Origin: Micromussa lordhowensis
Taxonomy: Eukaryota > Cnidaria > Anthozoa > Scleractinia > Lobophylliidae
NCBI GenBank assembly: GCA_964020085.1
Contig: OZ026601.1
Location: 26,166,914-26,230,913, forward strand
Direction: 5' to 3'
DNA length: 64,000 bases
In this document: in pieces, positions 1-11,814 of the stretch
Position numbering within the stretch: position 1 is the first letter of the stretch
Layout of the letters: every line of letters starts with the position of its first letter
Translations under genes and position numbers: made by a program
Notes under the pieces: generated by a model
Told to the model about the DNA's origin: nothing
What the model saw: the letters and a program-made list of their open reading frames with translations, nothing else
The model's database searches: none

Positions 1-255
1 TTTTGCGTGGGTAGATGATGAAGCCGTTGTGTGGGAACATAGAAAAGAAAGTTGTACGGTGCTTTCATGTAGTGCTTTCGTTTTTGTTATATAGGGTGGC
101 TCTAGGTTTTAGTTTATGAATAATATCAGCGTTGTATTCTATCTTGAAGTACCTGAGATTTTCATTTATTTTGTCATTAACAACAGGGAAAAACAGACTG
201 GAGGCCACAAAGCGCCACTGGTAGAGGCCCAAATGCAGTGGAACGCCGTAAAACC

Positions 256-475
256 CCATTGCCGAAATGTGCTGCAATGGACACATAGCACTCAAGACAG
301 GGTTAATGAGGCCAGCCTGTTGTGGAAGGGTTTCATACGATTATACTCACTGCTACCTCTGCTGTAATGGACACATAGCACTCAAGACAGGATTAATGAG
401 GCCAGCCTGTTGTGGAAGGCACTCGTACGATGCTACTTTTTACCTGTGCTGCGATGGCATAATTAAGCATAAGAG
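256..475. repeat. Minisatellite, about 94-bp unit, first block
   Basis: Two adjacent copies share the string TGGACACATAGCACTCAAGA followed by a block ending in CAGCCTGTTGTGGAAGG. The copies start near 277 and 371, giving a period of about 94 bp. The short open frames across it are by-products of the repeat and show no protein family resemblance. Confidence 0.8.
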
Positions 476-643
476 CTTTCTGAGGCCTTCCTGTTGAGGT
501 ACTTGGTGTTAAGATGCCTCTTTCTGTATGTGCTGCCAGATGTGTGAAAGGTGAAGGAACTGGTCCACTAATATTAGTAACTAGCAAAGAATTGGAACAA
601 TCAAATACAAAAGCAAAAGCAAACGTCAAGAGTATTCAACTTA

Positions 644-782
644 AAATTATACTCACTACCTCTGCTGTAATGGACACATAGCACGCAAGACAAGATTAAT
701 GAGGACAGCCTGCTGTGGAAGGCACTCGTACGATGCTACTTTTTACCTGTGCTGCGATGGCATAATTAAGCATAAGAGCTTA
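644..782. repeat. Minisatellite, third copy of the 94-bp unit
   Basis: A further copy of the unit seen at 256-475, followed by the same downstream block (ACTCGTACGATGCTACTTTT through CATAATTAAGCATAAGAGCT) found after the second copy near 420-480. The block 371-480 therefore seems to have been duplicated as a whole, with about 160 bp of unrelated DNA between. Confidence 0.75.
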
Positions 783-1438
783 CGAGAAAAAAAAACCACA
801 CATATGGAAAAACGGTGGACAAAGACTCCAGGATTGCACATCGTGTATGGTTGCATGACCATGTAATTGACCTTAATTAAAAACGCTACTATCGTTGACA
901 AGGCATTTAGTATCGCATTAGAAATTAAAGTTTTAGAATCTTGTTACACCATGACGACACGCAATGGTGACAATAATCCAGTCCCATGCAGGACAATACG
1001 GCATTTCTGTTAGCAAAAATAAGCTAATTTCCAAACTTGAGGTGAGAGGAATGGGCAATTCCTTATCTTATCTTATTTATCTCATCTCCCAAGTTTTTTA
1101 ACAATTTTGTCTCCCTCCTTGCTTATTTTTCACCTCTCCTTGTGATTTTGTGATTATCGCTTTACTTAGCTTAGACCGGCTATTCCCCTCGTGAGGCATA
1201 AGGCTTCCACCATAGCTCTCCACCACACCCTGTTTTGATATAGAACCAGCTTTCCTACGAATGATATATACTAGCTTTGCAGCCGCCTAATGATGTGAGG
1301 TCAGGTGCTTTTCAATGTAACAGGCACTTATTACCTTAGTGGTTTGAGCTGGGGCAAAGTATTGATTATAATAAAAAAGAGTTCTTTGACAATGTAATGA
1401 CGAAATTCATGATCAATAACAGGACAGACGCATGAAAA

Positions 1439-1612
1439 ACTGACGTCAATTTGTTTTTTACGATAACAAATCGTCTGCTCTCGCTCGTCGACGCGTCACA
1501 TAAATTATAAATTCATGTCCGCTTATTGACAATGGAATTAATTGGCCAATGAGCGCGCGAAAATTTCTGCAGTTATCGTGAAAAACGTCATTGCAAAAGT
1601 CAATGACGTCAA
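1439..1612. repeat. Degenerate foldback element with TGACGTCA-type ends
   Basis: The left end reads ACTGACGTCAATTTGTTTTT then ACGATAAC; the right end carries GTTATCGTGAAAAACGTCA and a terminal TGACGTCA. The arms are imperfect inverted repeats around an AT-rich centre. Probably an old non-autonomous DNA element; only the partial symmetry supports this. Confidence 0.45.
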
Positions 1613-1948
1613 AGAAGAGGGAGACACGTGACAGGATTAGTTAATATAACGTCATGCATGCTATAAATATTCTTTTAGTAAGCAAACACTTTTCCATTGA
1701 CTTCACTTGCTTAACAGTTGATGCATTTTTTGAATTCTTTAATTTTACCAAATTGGTTGACAATATATTGATTATGCCAGGAAAAATAAAATATTTATCA
1801 TGATTGCAAAATGAAGGTTTTACTCCTCATAAGCGAGAGGAACATCCAACATTTTAAATCATTTTTCCTCAATTGATAATCAGAGAACCGTGCATTTTCG
1901 AAAATCCAGCCCCAACAAAACTTACGCCATGAGTGTGATCATTAAGTA

Positions 1949-2078
1949 AAAGTCTGCATACGAGCCAAGTGGCCCATCAGGCCGGAGCTTATCCCGGTTT
2001 CCGTAGCATGAAGCGACTAGGAGTATTTCTACTCCCCCCTGGACGGGATGCTAGTCCATCGCAGGGTTACCCCCAGTG
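1949..2078 (-). mobile_element. tRNA-derived SINE (family 1), 5'-truncated
   Basis: Shares long stretches with the copies at 32558-32838, 47726-47982 and 58993-59262, for example TAGCATGAAGCGACTAGG/AGTATTTCTACTCCCCC and the 3' end ending GTATGCAGAC on the minus strand. The tRNA-like head is absent, so this is a truncated copy of the SINE 3' half. Confidence 0.8.
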
Positions 2079-2156
2079 TGATCATTAACGTAGAGGATTT
2101 CCCAAATATGCTAGCAATTTTCCAGGAATTGGAAAGGCAGGAAAAACAGAAAGCAC

Positions 2157-2458
2157 TTACAATCAAACCAAGGGAAGCGTACCCTCAAGATTACATTAAT
2201 GAATTGATTATTTCAATATTGAACCCGCTAGTCGTTTCAAGAATGCAATAGTTAATTGATTATTAGAATATTGAACCCGACTAGTTGAATTAATTTTTTG
2301 AATAGTGATAACGTTAGCCGTATTTCTTGGAACGACTAGCGACTACAACATTTGAATAATCAATTCATTATTGCATTCCTGAAAAGACTACCAGGTTTAA
2401 TAATATATAATCATTAATTTAATCTTGAGGGGTACACTTTACTTGGTTTGACTGTAAC
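2157..2458. mobile_element. Foldback / MITE-like element
   Basis: The left arm begins TTACAATCAAACCAAGGGAA and is mirrored by the right arm ending CTTGGTTTGACTGTAA. The next blocks (GTACCCTCAAGATTA; its complement TAATCTTGAGGGGTAC) pair too. The interior contains further inverted copies of a TATTGAACCCGCTAGTCG-like string. About 300 bp, no coding capacity; it overlaps the end of a spurious 67-codon frame at 2048-2251. Confidence 0.75.
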
Positions 2459-2527
2459 AGCATGCCGCGGCCTGTGAAAGACGAAGCAGTGAAGCATCTT
2501 CAACCAATCAAACACTGCCAAAGACTA

Positions 2528-2850
2528 TTAGTAAATTCTCAGCTCCGACTATTGCATTTCTAGCTTTTTGATTGGCTAAAAAACCCCGACTATGAGGCAA
2601 TAGTCGGAGTTTTACGTCATATGGAAAATAGTGCGCCAAGTTTAAACATTTTCCGCACGAAGTTTTCAACTTCAGCCCTCTATAATGGCCGAAATAAAAA
2701 TCGGCGGCAAAACCCGGTTTGAGAATTTACTAAAACAATTATTCCATTCGCCCTTGTTGGATATGAAGTGATTATTACCAACTCGCGCTACGCGCTCGTT
2801 GGTTATTTTATCACTTCATATCCAACTCGGGCTCATGGAATAATTGTTAT
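2528..2850 (+). mobile_element. Composite MITE plus foldback, copy 1
   Basis: A 207-bp part bounded by inverted TTAGTAAATTCTCA / GAGAATTTACTAA ends is directly followed by a 115-bp hairpin bounded by CAATTATTCCAT and ATGGAATAATTG. The same two parts in the same relative order lie at 23153-23479 in the opposite orientation, so the composite moved as one unit or both copies come from one larger element. Confidence 0.85.
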
Positions 2851-3654
2851 ATATGCGAAGATGGACTCATTCCTGCGACTGAAACACTTAATGATGAACA
2901 GCTTGCACTGATCTGTGAAGACATCTTCAAGACACTGGACTTTGCTTCAATGATGCATGAACGAAGAAAGCTCGCGGACAGCAAGTAAAGATCAGTGAGA
3001 CAGCCCTTTGCATTGTACTGTATTTGAACTGCGCTCTTTCTATCTTACCGTACCGAAAACCATAACAGTACAACCCAGAAAAATTGTGTCCTTCTTAAAC
3101 TAAAACAAGAGCAGGATTGTCTACCAAAATCATCTTCTAAGGACACTGAAATAACCGAATCTAAAAAGAATTTAGCGCAACCTACTATTTGCTACTTTTC
3201 ATTCATAGAATCGATCAGTTAACCATATTCCATAATGAATAAAGTATTTTGAAATTTAAAATTACTGACTTGGTTAGTTTTAATTTAAATTAAAAAGAAA
3301 TCGACGAAGCTGTGACAAGCATGGCAATCTTCGTAATGTAAAATAAGCCTACTCAGTATGCTGTTAAGTTATACAATGATTCTGTTTTTTTTTTCACTCT
3401 TGCATGTGATTAAAAGTTGAAAACAGTAAACTTGAGCAGTTTGATCTTTCGTTTACATGATTGTAGTTATACTCGGGGATAGATTTCTTTGTACGTATTT
3501 ACTCTGTAATTTTAAAATTATATTAAAGCTTGCTGAACATCTGAGTGCACTGGAGTTACGGTAGTTCATTTTGAAAATTAGTTCTTTTTAATTTGAATCC
3601 TGGTTTGAACGAAAGAACACCCGCTTCAAGAACTTGCAGCCATGTTGATAATAA

Positions 3655-3690
<36 letters not shown>

Positions 3691-3906
3691 TGAAATTAAA
3701 GAATTTCCATTTTTATTAGCAAGTCGGTTTCTAAAGTCTACTGTTGTTCAAATCTAGACAATAACCTTTAGCGAGATTCTTAAGTTATAAATATTCTTTT
3801 TATACTGTGCTTTCATCTTTTTTTGGAGCTGTTTTGACTTCTTGTAAATACATGTAGTAACAAAATTATTGGAAATCAAATAAAGTTTGAATTATTATTA
3901 TTATTA

Positions 3907-3971
<65 letters not shown>
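3655..3971. repeat. (ATT)n microsatellites
   Basis: Perfect or near-perfect ATT trinucleotide runs at about 3655-3690 and 3891-3971, separated by unique AT-rich DNA. A third run of the same motif lies at 25745-25777. Simple-sequence expansion only. Confidence 0.95.
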
Positions 3972-3973
<2 letters not shown>

Positions 3974-6960
3974 TGTGTCTTAAATAAAGGTCTCGCAACT
4001 TAGGCAGTGCAACCAGTGTACCACATTAGCTCACATCAAAAAGAATCAAATTTAAACATATGTTAGAACTCTCTCAATCAACCAAGCAAGATTTACCGAG
4101 ACTCTGTTCTCTGGGTCTTTTATTTGGAAGGTTGCTCAGTTTTACCTAATTCTGCTTCTGCTACTAGAGTTCAACTACTTCACTAGCGAATGCACAAGCA
4201 CTTAAATACCATATCGGAAGCTACGTGTGGGCCACACGTGATGAACCGACCTTAGAGGATAAAACAATCTTTTAGAATATAAACCCAAACACTTTCAGAA
4301 GGAAACGACAAAGTCCTTGAAAGGATCAATAGAAGCTAAAATCTAGTGAACTAGAAGCCCAAACAGGACCTTTGTGGGAGATTCAGAACCAAGGCCAGAC
4401 TAGACCAAACAATTAAGACCATCGATAGGGTATTGTTTGAGGCTCAATAAACTTAATAAACTAAGATAAACAACTTGAAATCAAAGGTCTCTCTGAGTGG
4501 GCAGTCTGGCCCCAGAATTACAAGACCAACGTGACAACTTCAAAATGATAAACAATCCTTGATCACGTACCAATAGCTTTATAACATGCCTCCCTTCTTA
4601 GATTAACTGAAAGCATCGTTCCCGATACTAAAAACTAAAAACGAGGATACTTAAAAATATTGAGTAGCGAAAGTTAAACGTAACAAACTTACAAATCTGT
4701 ATAGACACTTAATAGCAAATTACAGAACTATATCAAAACAATACGAAAAATCATTGAAAATATCAAACGGTAATACGAGCAGAACTTAATGAAGTAACCC
4801 CAAAAGACATCTAAAATTACCAAATTAAATAAGATGTTACAATGGAAAGAAACTCACTTCAAAGTACTAACACAAATTCTCAAAGACACATAACTTTTAT
4901 CAAGTTCTATTCGAGCTCGTCCATTTCGTTACGGGTCTGTTCCTCAAAAGCAATCTGATTGTGGCTTATAAGCTACGTAAATGCCTTGAATGTCGGTGGC
5001 ATTGGTTAGCCACATACAGAGCACCTATCACAGGTCAGTAAGAAAGCTCTCCGTGATCTGTAGCGTGCGTAGCTGGCGAGATTTCATGCGCGAGTGCTTT
5101 TGTTTTGGCGGCGAAGCCCACGAACGTACGCAAGCGCAGAAGCCGCCAGGGGATTGGCGAGGAGTCGAGTCGAGTCGAGTCGAGGATTGGCGAGGAGTCG
5201 GCTTCACTGGCTCGCGAATTTCCTCGGGGCGCGAGGGAAAAAATGGCGGCTCCACCTCCAAATATGTAGAAGATCATCACATGGTAGACACATCCAGTCT
5301 CGAAACATTGAACTTTTCAATGATCTGCAGGAAAAAAATGCAGCTGCATTTGTTAATCATAGCCTCCCGACGATCCATACTTCGTGAAAAAGATAAATAA
5401 TTAGTCTTCCTGTAACTGATACAAGCGATATTCGATCAAGCTTTGAAAGTGACCTAGCAGACATCAATTTCTCCGTCTTCTAATAAACTTGAACCAAATA
5501 CAATCAAACTACGAGCTAAGAAAAGCTACCCTGACACTTTCAAAGCAAACAGTACCTCGCAAAACTGGTTTTCTCTGAAAGAGTGACAATGATTAGGTGG
5601 AAACGACGCTCGAATTAAGTTCATTGACCGTAAAATAATACAAATAAAATAAAAAGATCTGGGGGTAAGGGGAGGGGGGGGGGGGGGTATGGATAGGGTT
5701 CGGGGTTTGATATGTGAAATGATCCAATCAGAGTAAGCGTTGTAATTAGTGGCCTTTCGCTAAAATAGTCGTCACGAAAACAGAAGAGATTAAAAATATC
5801 ACAAATCGAAAGTTTTGACACGTAGTGCGAAAGAAATGCAAAGATATTCCTCTTCGTGTTAAGGTGTCCCCACTCTCGCTCCTACTGCTGTCGTTACAAG
5901 TCCCTCTTATCGCTCTTTGGCTTCCGTTTTGCCGACCACGTGACTGTGGCCAAGAATGCTCCCTGTCATTTTCGTTCCCAGTGCTACTCGCGTTAAAATG
6001 TCGTTACGAGTCGCTCTTCCGCCTAAGTACTTCATGTATCCCTTCCAGATATTATAGTGTATCTAATACACTATAATAAGGATAAATATACTATGCTACG
6101 TTCTAAATACACTATGATAAGGGATACACCAAGTACTTTCCCTCTTCCGTTTCACCGACCACCTGACCAAAAGAAACGGAGGCTCTGTGGAAGAGACTGG
6201 CTCCCTATAGTTTTAGGAACGCAAACTTTAGTAATCTGCGCACGCTCAAAGAATGACGTCAGTGTTTTTTTTTTATAGTTTATGACGTAAGCATCACCAC
6301 AAAAAGCGAAACTAACAGTTCTCTCGCCTTTTCTTAGGTGAAATTCCGTCAAAATTGGTAGACTGGTCAATCATTCTCTTTTTGTTCTATCGGACACGTC
6401 TTTCCGCTCCGGAAAAACGACATATATTTCTGCAAAAAAATCAGGAAAATAACAACCCTGCCAGTACCATCCTAATTTTTTCGCGTTTAAAATTCGTATC
6501 CCGTCGGATTCGATGGGCTGTGAAAAGTTTAGAAGATTTCAACAAAGAAAATTCAAGATAATCACAACAAAATACCATGTAAACATTGAAAACACTGTTC
6601 ATCCAAGACTAAAAGCCATGATTTTTACAGAGATAATTTTCAAAGACTATTCTATCATTGTTTATATTACATTTGATAAGCTTGAGTGTAAAAACAAGTA
6701 CAAAACCAGCTTTCAAAACACTCGCGCGCGCAAACATATAAATGATTAGCCCTTAGAGCCACCAACTATGGCGGCAAAAATGTCTGCCACAAATCAGTGC
6801 GGCTCAGTGCATCGCAACAAAATGTGGCTGGTTGCAACGTTTAAACTACTGCCTCATATTCTCGGTTGGAATATAGATGTTCCCAATTTCCAATTCTTAA
6901 AGGTGTAGTTCTGTGGTATTTAGTAATGCAATAAGTCGCCTCAGTCTATCGAAGGGACGG
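3972..6960. other. Intergenic stretch without recognisable gene
   Basis: No frame here has family resemblance or splice-linked partners. It contains a short GTCGA tandem at about 5166-5183 and a G-run near 5674-5688. The longest open frame (136 codons at 4990-5400) crosses the GTCGA repeat and looks accidental. Confidence 0.6.
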
Positions 6961-6962
6961 AC

Positions 6963-7432
6963 CATTATTATATACAACTTATTAACCGAGAGTGAGGTCA
7001 TTACAGGGAAATCTCAGGCCGAGGCCTTGATGTATTGACTGAGCGACAGCGAGGTCAATATATCAAGGCCTCGGCCTGAGATTTCCCTGTAATGACCGAA
7101 CGGACGAGGTTAATAAGTTGTTTATTATATGGCCTTTTTAGCGCTGGAAAAAAAAAACCGGAAGCGCTTTCCAATATCCGTTTGCGCGCGAGAGAGATCA
7201 TTCGAGGCCACGTTCACTGAACAGAGAAAACCCTGGTCGTGCGATCGAAACCAGAAGGGACAGTAAAAACAGTTTCTTTGAAAATGAGACAATTTTTGCC
7301 TTTATTACGCCAAGATCTAGGTTAAATTTAACATTGAAATTTTTTTTTTGATAATGCCCGGTCATTACAAGAAAATAATGCTCGCTCAGCAGCCAATCAG
7401 AGCGCGCGCACTATTGTAGCCATATAATAATC
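6963..7432. mobile_element. Foldback element with long inverted arms
   Basis: The core is a long hairpin: a left arm around 7002-7043 (TCATTACAGGGAAATCTCAG, then GCCGAGGCCTTGAT) and a right arm around 7052-7095 that is its near-perfect complement. Flanks extend the symmetry: ATTATTATATACAACTTATTAA on the left, TTAATAAGTTGTTTATTATAT on the right. A further terminal ATATAATAATCC near 7423-7434 suggests the whole element ends there. No protein coded. Confidence 0.75.
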
Positions 7433-7920
7433 CTTTTTTAACGGTGGAGCTGTGGTGGTTGGTCAACGTCCGAAAAAAGATGACCTGCACAGCAAAAAGC
7501 GGCTGCAGTGCAGGCGTTTTCCGTGTGTTCACGAGCTCGAGTTATAGTTAGTAGCTCGCGATCGAGTAGATTCGCCACCACGCTGTCTCACGCTGTCTCA
7601 AGTCTTTTGCGCGTTTGAATCCAAGATGGAGCTCGCCCTATCAAAATGCGTGCGCTCACTCGCCAAAATACGCCTGCATTGCAGGCTACAAAAAATGCTG
7701 AAAAAAATCTTGCAAGGAGAGCCATGGGGAAAAAAATCGAACAAGTGTTCTGTACTGTCTAGGTTTTACTTTAAAAAAAATATTGAATAAGCTATTAGGC
7801 ACCAAAACAAACCGCGGAAAATTACCAAACTTCCCACCCATACCCCTAAAAGTAACCATGGTCCATCCCCAAAGGAGCTACGTTTGCGCATCCTGAAAAG
7901 TTTAACGTAAATTTTTCAAG

Positions 7921-8740
7921 TTAAGGCGGGGGTAAACGTGAAAGCTTGAGGTCGCTTAACACGGCCTTTCTGCCAATATCTCGGTCACGTTTCAAGCGAC
8001 ACTAAATCTCTCTGCTTATCTCATTAACCACTGTTTGGCGGTTTTGTGTACATTTTTGGGTTATTTTTGGGCATTTTGGGAAAGAGATATTTTTTTCTCA
8101 AAGGATAGGCTAAATTGAGGAAAATATGAAATGTTGAAGATTTGATGGATTTGGAAAATTGAAATTTGAAGTGAAGAATTAGTAGACGGATACCAAACAG
8201 TCTCCTAGCAACCTGGGGCTCTCGTTTGTGGGGGTCAACTGTCTGGTAGTGTTTCCAACCCATCTTAAGGCGGGGGTAAACCCGAAAGCCGTATTTTGGC
8301 TGGGTATTATGTTTTTAATGCAAATATCTCGTTTACGTTTCAAGCAATCAAGAATCTCTATGCTCATCTCACATAGCTATGTTTTGGGTTGTTTTGTAAT
8401 TTGTTTGGTGATTTTTAGGTATATTTGGAGAGAAATAGTTTTTCTCAAAGGATTAGTAAAATTGATGGAAATAGGAAATTTTGAAGATTTGTTGTTGTTT
8501 TAAAATTAGAGTTTGAAATTAAAAATTGGTACATACACTCCAAACAGTTGCCCAACAACCTGGGGTGCCATTGTGCGGTCGGGCAACTGTCTGGTGGTGT
8601 TCCATAACCCTTTTTGTCCCTTTCAACCTCTCTTTAAACTTACCAAAATTTCACTTAAATTCACCTTTACCCCCGCCTTAATCCTAACAATTTCCGTTTT
8701 TATATCACTTCAAATTTCACGCCTATTCATGTTTACCCCC
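7921..8740. mobile_element. TTAA-flanked MITE (outer, interrupted copy)
   Basis: The left terminus TTAAGGCGGGGGTAAACGTG and about 340 bp of interior match the intact element at 60241-60656 closely. The body is interrupted at 8265 by a second member of the same family, then resumes at 8682 with ATCCTAACAATTTCC and ends near GTTTACCCCC at 8740, where the terminal TTAA has been lost beside a hairpin. TTAA targets and GGCGGGGGTAAAC ends suggest a piggyBac-mobilised non-autonomous element (inference). Confidence 0.85.
8265..8681. mobile_element. TTAA-flanked MITE nested inside its own family
   Basis: Begins TTAAGGCGGGGGTAAACC at 8265 and ends TTTACCCCCGCCTTAA at 8681, 417 bp including both TTAA copies. 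The surrounding copy reads CATC-TTAA before and TTAA-TCCTAAC after; the uninterrupted relative at 60596 reads CATCTTAATCCTAAC. The TTAA was thus duplicated exactly on insertion. The interior is diverged from the host copy, so it is a different subfamily. Confidence 0.9.
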
Positions 8741-8812
8741 GTCTGGATCGTGGTGCATCAAAAAAACTGATAAATCCTAACCAGAGTGGATTTGATGCAC
8801 CATGATCCAGAC
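8741..8812. repeat. Short perfect-ended hairpin
   Basis: GTCTGGATCGTGGTGCATCA is mirrored by TGATGCACCATGATCCAGAC, with about 32 bp between. It sits exactly where the outer MITE's right terminus should be, so it may have inserted there or arisen during its loss. Confidence 0.8.
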
Positions 8813-8977
8813 AGATCTTAGATCACTGATCGTGATCCAGATCACCCCCAAAGAAAACGCTCAGTAGGCGGAACCGGAAATAATCTCTTGAAAGCCGATG
8901 GAAACTGGTACCAATCACCACAATCATCAAGAAGTCACGAGTTTTTTCCGATCACATGGAAGACTATATCTATCAGC

Positions 8978-9037
8978 TATTTATAACCAGTTAGTTGCCT
9001 GCGGTCTTTAACTTTCTGTAGGAGCGTCGTTGAAGCG
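8978..9037 (+). promoter_or_regulatory. Candidate promoter and 5'UTR exon of the granulin gene
   Basis: TATTTATA at 8978-8985 is followed about 30 bp downstream by a plausible start region, then by GAAGCG and a strong donor GTGAGTGT at 9038. No start codon suits this short exon. The granulin coding exon begins immediately after an acceptor at 13469-13470, so an upstream non-coding exon is required; this is the best candidate seen on the plus strand. The 4.4-kb link is inference. Confidence 0.35.
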
Positions 9038-10684
9038 GTGAGTGTGTTTTTCTTATATATAACTTATTTTCACAAAATTATGGCGCTCGTTGGTGAAATA
9101 TGGATAAGAGAGAGAGAGAGATGGCACGGTTATGTCTTACGAGTCTTGTAAACTTTCATTGTCATTGAGCTTACATGTACATGTAGCTTTCAAGAATAAG
9201 CTTACTTTTGATCTACCGGTTCCCTGCCTTCTGTTCTCGAAGGGTTGTCTTACTGACATAATTTTGCAGCCGCTTATTGAATTCTTGCAAGGTTTAAACT
9301 GAACTTCGATTGCGTTCCGTGATTTTACTTCAGTAGTTTCCCAGGGCCCGTTCTGGAAATGCCGGAACCGTTTCGGGCCCGCAAAGCCATTTTCCGTTCG
9401 AATACCAGAGAGCTGTATTCGCCTGAGACTTCTTGTTTGAAGGAAACCTCTGTTCACCGTTAGAATATGTGATTAAGGTATATTAAAGCAGCTCTGTAGT
9501 CATAAGGTTTGAATTCGGCTACGGCTTTCCGGGTGCGAAAAAAACTTCTCGGGACCTGGTCGCTGATCGTTCCTTCCATTTTCGACGGAAGCATTTTATC
9601 TTCCTCGTGAAAAGGAAAATTAAGTAGATTCCAAGAATTTGCAACGACGTCATTTTCGGTTTCTGGACCACCTGACGGGAACGGTAACGAAACGAGGAAA
9701 TATGCTTTCATTGTCAATGTCTTTCTGCTTTGAGTTGACTAGCTATCACGATGAACTTGCAATTTCTCCCCATGCACATAATTCGTCGAAAAGCTTGCAC
9801 GCCAGGATCACGTTCTATCTTATAATGAAGTGTTCTCATTTGTTTAAATCTAACTCCTTTATGTTCTTTGAGGCTCAGTAATATATTTCTCTCAACTACT
9901 TTTGATTTATTTATATGTGCAGTTTGTGTAGTCCAAACAAAAAGTATGCAAAGTATGCAGTTTGGAGAATTTACTGTACAGGTGTAGGTGTTGCAGATCT
10001 GCATGCAGAGTTGAGGAAATTTTGATCAATGTTATAATTATAGCTTGTGTCTTTCTTTTTGGAAGGCACTGTGGTCTACACTTTGCAGGGCTAAAACTTG
10101 CAGCCGCTGGGTTGTCAGTGATGACTTAAAACTGAGGTTGACAAATCAAAAATGAGGTTTAATCGCTGGAAAGAAAGGAAGGAAATAGGCAGGATTTGCT
10201 CAGACAAACATGGTCAAATTTCCATAGTAATTAAGACACAGAATAATTAAAACAATTTGTTTTCTCTACAAGTTTAGTGGAAAACTAGTCACAAAATTGC
10301 AACTGAAGAAGAGGAAGTTTTAGTCACCAGACATTTATTTCAGTCAGGAATGCATCCAGTCTTGTCGGTCACAATTTCAAGCCCCATATACAATTGCTTG
10401 ACTGTAAATTAATAGCGAGAAAATTCTGGGGAGATGTAAAAGTGTAAAATCTGTCACAGGAAGTCATATGGAGTCAAACAAGGAATTCTAGAGGTTTCAA
10501 GTGAAAAATGGAAATGGGTTATTCCAGAAAAAAAATTCACACATTCCCGATGAGAGGTGAATTCTTGTGAGAGGGGGCTGTTGATGGCTCAGGAAATCTG
10601 GGCGGGAGATAAAGATAAGATAAATTTAAAGATAAATTTCCTATTTATATAGCGCATTTATCTATATAGATATAATCAAATGCA

Positions 10685-10716
<32 letters not shown>

Positions 10717-11029
10717 GTGCTCCACGCAGTTCACAATTTTCATGAGAAAGTACAGTATGATATACCGGTGCCCCCAGGTCAGCCGCGTGCTGTCAACGCT
10801 GGGGGCGCTGTTATTTCATTGGCTCGCGGCTTTTCAAGTTGACACATTCCTCTGTGAGGGCGTGATATGTGTATAAATCTTTGGAAGGCGAAAACTCGCA
10901 CTCGTTTTTCGACAGAATCCCTTCTCCTTAAATGAACTAATAGGGTATGTAGATTTGACGGTTTTCCGTGAAATACATACATACATACATACATCACTTT
11001 TATTTACCCTCAGATTTTATAAAGTAGCT

Positions 11030-11215
11030 TATGCAGCTAATATCTCCGAGCATTTAGCCATCAGATGAGAGATAGACCACTACATCGGGAACTACGTCCC
11101 CTACTCTTTTCGAACAGTGTGTGGGTTCTTTTACGTCCCACAGAATTAATTATGAAGAGTTGTGAGACGGGGCCTACGGTTTATCCGAGAAGACTAGAAA
11201 GTCTAACCATTTGCA

Positions 11216-11254
<39 letters not shown>

Positions 11255-11348
11255 AAAGACCCTGAGTGTTGGTCCGGCCGAGATTTGAACCTGCGACCTC
11301 CCGCACAGCAGTCCGGTGCTCTACCAACTGAGCTAACTGGTCGGCGGT
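11030..11348 (-). mobile_element. tRNA-derived SINE (family 2), near full length
   Basis: Read on the minus strand, the head has the polymerase III A-box-like TTAGCTCAGTTGGTAGAG and B-box-like GGTTCAAATCTC, followed by CCGGACCAACACTCAGGGTC and a 220-bp body ending near AATATTAGCTGC. The anticodon stem of the tRNA-like head is mispaired, so it is not a working tRNA gene. Confidence 0.8.
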
Positions 11349-11814
11349 TGGAGGGGACCGGAACCTAAAAATTCTTCCTCCGGGGTCATTTTTAACTTAA
11401 CCTCAATCGTTATGTTTTAACCACTTGAAAGAAGAACTTTGCAATGGAAAATCTTGCAGTCTTTCAGTTTATGGTGTTCTTGCCTTGTATGCTTCAAGTC
11501 TACCTTCATGCATACTGTTATTCATGAAGAACCAGCATGATAAATGGATAACAATACATGTAGCTTTACGATCAGATAAGACACATGTAATGCCTGTGCT
11601 TTGCAACATCCTCAAAAATGCATCAAATCCATGATCAATGCAAACTCATATTAACATTGTTTTCTTGTTGGGACATTGTTGATGGATTTAGGAATAATTA
11701 TAATGCAGCATGTGTATAAGAATTGCATTGATAGATAACATGGAGTTGTTCACTGGTGTGTAGCATAATTATATATTAATTAACAGATCAATACTTGTGT
11801 CATATACTGTAATT

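Noticed and set aside
2048..2251. 67-codon open frame
   Set aside because: It starts in a SINE fragment and ends in a foldback element; transposon by-product.
4990..5400. 136-codon open frame and overlapping antisense frames
   Set aside because: Open frames on both strands are caused by a GTCGA tandem and GC-rich bias; composition is not protein-like.
9137..10004. Minus-strand open frames of 85-106 codons
   Set aside because: No family resemblance; parts resemble the repeat text near 23.7 kb (ATTTTCCG/GGAAATGCCGGAA-type), so probably repeat-derived.
11265..11345. Possible functional tRNA gene on the minus strand
   Set aside because: The anticodon stem mispairs and a SINE body follows; treated as a SINE head.
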